NCBI GenBank assembly: GCA_026986235.1
Contig: JALSOY010000217.1
Coordinates: 1 to 8,226, forward strand
Reading direction: 5' to 3'
DNA from: Caldifarciminota bacterium
GTDB lineage: Bacteria; Hydrothermota; Hydrothermia; B15-G9; WFZT01
DNA length: 8,226 bases
The notes under the pieces are model-generated. The model worked only from the letters and a program-made list of their open reading frames with translations. It was not told the origin of the DNA and did not search any database. Below, one piece after another: positions 7,337-8,226 of this stretch. A program made the position numbers and the translations under genes. Position 1 is the first letter of the stretch; every line of letters starts with the position of its first letter.

Positions 7337-8135
7337 CCATTTTCTGCTTGCACTCCTGCTGCTGCAGCCCCTATCTGCAGACAGCAAAGAGGCAAAAGCC
7401 ATACCACACTCAATAAACTATCAGGGCTACCTCACGACAAACTCAGGGACAGCAGTAACAGACACAGTTCACATGACATTTGCCATTTTCCCTTCCAGCA
7501 CCGGTGGATCTCCTCTATGGATAAGCCCTTCCATTTCAGTACCCGTTATTAACGGAATTTTCCATGTCACGATTGAAAATGTACCTCCGGTTGTGTTTGA
7601 CGGATCTGAAAGATGGCTTGAAATCAGAATCAACGGCGCACCTTTAAGTCCCAGACAAAAGATATCGAGCGTTGGATACAGCTATAGGTCTTTGAATTCA
7701 GATTATTCCAGTGTCTCTGAGAGAGCAGATACATCAAATTTTGCCATCAGATCCCGTGTATCAGATTCAACCGGACACGCCCTGAGAGCTGACTCTTCCT
7801 CTTATGCCGAGAACTCAGGACATGCTTTTAGTGCAGATACAGCCTTCTACGCCATCCATGCAGACACTTCAACTTATGCAGCGAATGCGTCTGAGGCCGA
7901 TTACGCCACCCATGCTGATACGGCAACCTATGCGCAGAACGCAGGGCATGCGGTAAATGCGGATACGGCAAATTTTGCCAGCAGTGCGGAGCAGGCGAAC
8001 TCAGCCCTTCATTCGGCCACATCCGACACGGCGGCTTTTGCACAGAGTGCGGGCCATGCGGCAGTGCGGACACGGCGTTCTACACCACCCACGCTGATAT
8101 GGCAACCTATGCGCAGAACGCAGGGCATGCGGTAA
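7332..8135 (+). CDS. Secreted 'NYQG...LSPR' N-terminal-domain protein with ADTAxYAxxA repeats, frameshifted near 8060
   Basis: As read, the product is 267 residues. It begins with a short hydrophobic signal peptide (MNHFLLALLLLQPLSA, 1-16). A domain of about 90 residues follows, running from INYQGYL (28-34) through a WLEIRINGAPLSPRQ strand pair (LSPR at 105-108) to SVGYSYRS. This domain is common at the N terminus of large secreted or tail-fibre-like repeat proteins of environmental bacteria, ahead of repetitive stalks. From about residue 121 the chain is Ala/Asp/Ser-rich with recurring ADTAxYAxxAGHA units of 6-22 residues. After GHA (241-243) the last 24 residues (VRTRRSTPP...) lose the pattern entirely, while the pattern resumes in another frame at 8063. 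The simplest reading is a one-base deletion at about 8058-8062, real or a sequencing/assembly error. The likely role is a surface stalk or fibre; this is inference. The gene has its own promoter. Confidence 0.72.
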   Translation: MNHFLLALLLLQPLSADSKEAKAIPHSINYQGYLTTNSGTAVTDTVHMTFAIFPSSTGGSPLWISPSISVPVINGIFHVTIENVPPVVFDGSERWLEIRINGAPLSPRQKISSVGYSYRSLNSDYSSVSERADTSNFAIRSRVSDSTGHALRADSSSYAENSGHAFSADTAFYAIHADTSTYAANASEADYATHADTATYAQNAGHAVNADTANFASSAEQANSALHSATSDTAAFAQSAGHAAVRTRRSTPPTLIWQPMRRTQGMR

Positions 8136-8226
8136 ATGCGGATACGGCAAATTTTGCCAGCAGTGCGGGTCAGGCGAACACAGCCCTTCATTCGACGACA
8201 TCGGACACGGCGGCTTTTGCCCGGGG
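7914..8226 (+). repeat. Near-identical ~180-bp tandem repeat (two copies, second cut by window end)
   Basis: Bases 7914-8047 align with 8093-8226 with about ten differences by eye. Within this, 68 bases are identical (7922-7989 versus 8101-8168). The offset is 179 bases, one short of 60 codons, which independently places a one-base loss between the copies. Most differences fall where the encoded residue is unchanged or similar, as expected for a translated repeat. Repeats this close can recombine, slip, or be mis-assembled. Confidence 0.85.
8063..8226 (+). pseudogene. Out-of-frame continuation of the ADTAxYA repeat gene, open to window end
   Basis: Reading from AGT at 8063 gives SADTAFYTTHADMATYAQNA and then GHAVNADTANFASSAGQANT, the same pattern as the upstream frame (SADTAFYAIHADTSTY and ADTATYAQNAGHAVNADTAN). 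There is no stop before 8226. This is the rest of the gene beginning at 7332, displaced by one base. If the deletion is real the gene is interrupted; if it is a sequence error, one intact protein runs off the window. No independent start codon or ribosome binding site was seen here. Confidence 0.7.

Noticed and set aside
7280..7552. Reading frame of about 90 codons overlapping the start of the repeat gene.
   Set aside because: It overlaps the signal peptide and NYQG domain in another frame, and its translation shows no domain or signal; it is a shadow despite a purine-rich tract before its ATG.
7828..8201. Minus-strand open frames rich in His, Pro, Trp and Cys over the repeat region.
   Set aside because: They are the reverse complement of the GCG/ACG-rich ADTAxYA repeats and exist only because that DNA lacks stops; no start signals or known domains.

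Overview
The window (about 45% GC by eye) looks like a chromosomal piece of a diderm bacterium from the FCB/WOR-3-like part of the tree. Four things suggest this: a TamB-family envelope protein, a secreted protein of carboxypeptidase-regulatory-like repeats ending in a type IX secretion (Por)-like C-terminal domain, a secreted 'NYQG...LSPR' protein followed by ADTAxYAxxA repeats, and a full PriA helicase. Assignment to a named phylum is inference. No phage, IS, CRISPR, tRNA or rRNA sequence was recognised. All genes read on the + strand.

Layout. (a) 2-2953: the C-terminal part of a TamB/DUF490 protein whose reading frame is already open at the window edge, so its true start lies upstream. (b) 2955-5093: priA, the replication-restart helicase, starting one base after the tamB stop and probably translationally coupled to it. 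(c) 5094-5149: a short gap with an AT-rich inverted repeat and a good Shine-Dalgarno. (d) 5150-6934: a secreted protein with about five roughly 100-residue CarboxypepD_reg-like units and a T9SS-type sorting domain. (e) 6935-7331: a 397-base non-coding stretch. It holds a perfect 13-bp GC-only terminator-like hairpin, two copies of a 19-bp direct repeat lying next to nested C5/G5 palindromes, and a near-consensus sigma-70 promoter. (f) 7332 to the window end: a secreted, tandem-repeat protein. Its reading frame is broken near 8060 by an apparent one-base deletion. The repeat continues in another frame to the window edge.

Functionally the window mixes envelope biogenesis (TamB), replication restart (PriA) and two exported surface or secreted proteins. 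The tamB-priA pair appears to be one transcription unit, with gene (d) either its third member or separately expressed. Gene (f) has its own promoter downstream of a terminator. I found no convincing new defence or mobile system. The points most worth a second look are the frameshift inside the DNA-level repeats at the right end, the palindromic intergenic cluster, and the shortened helicase motif VI of PriA.
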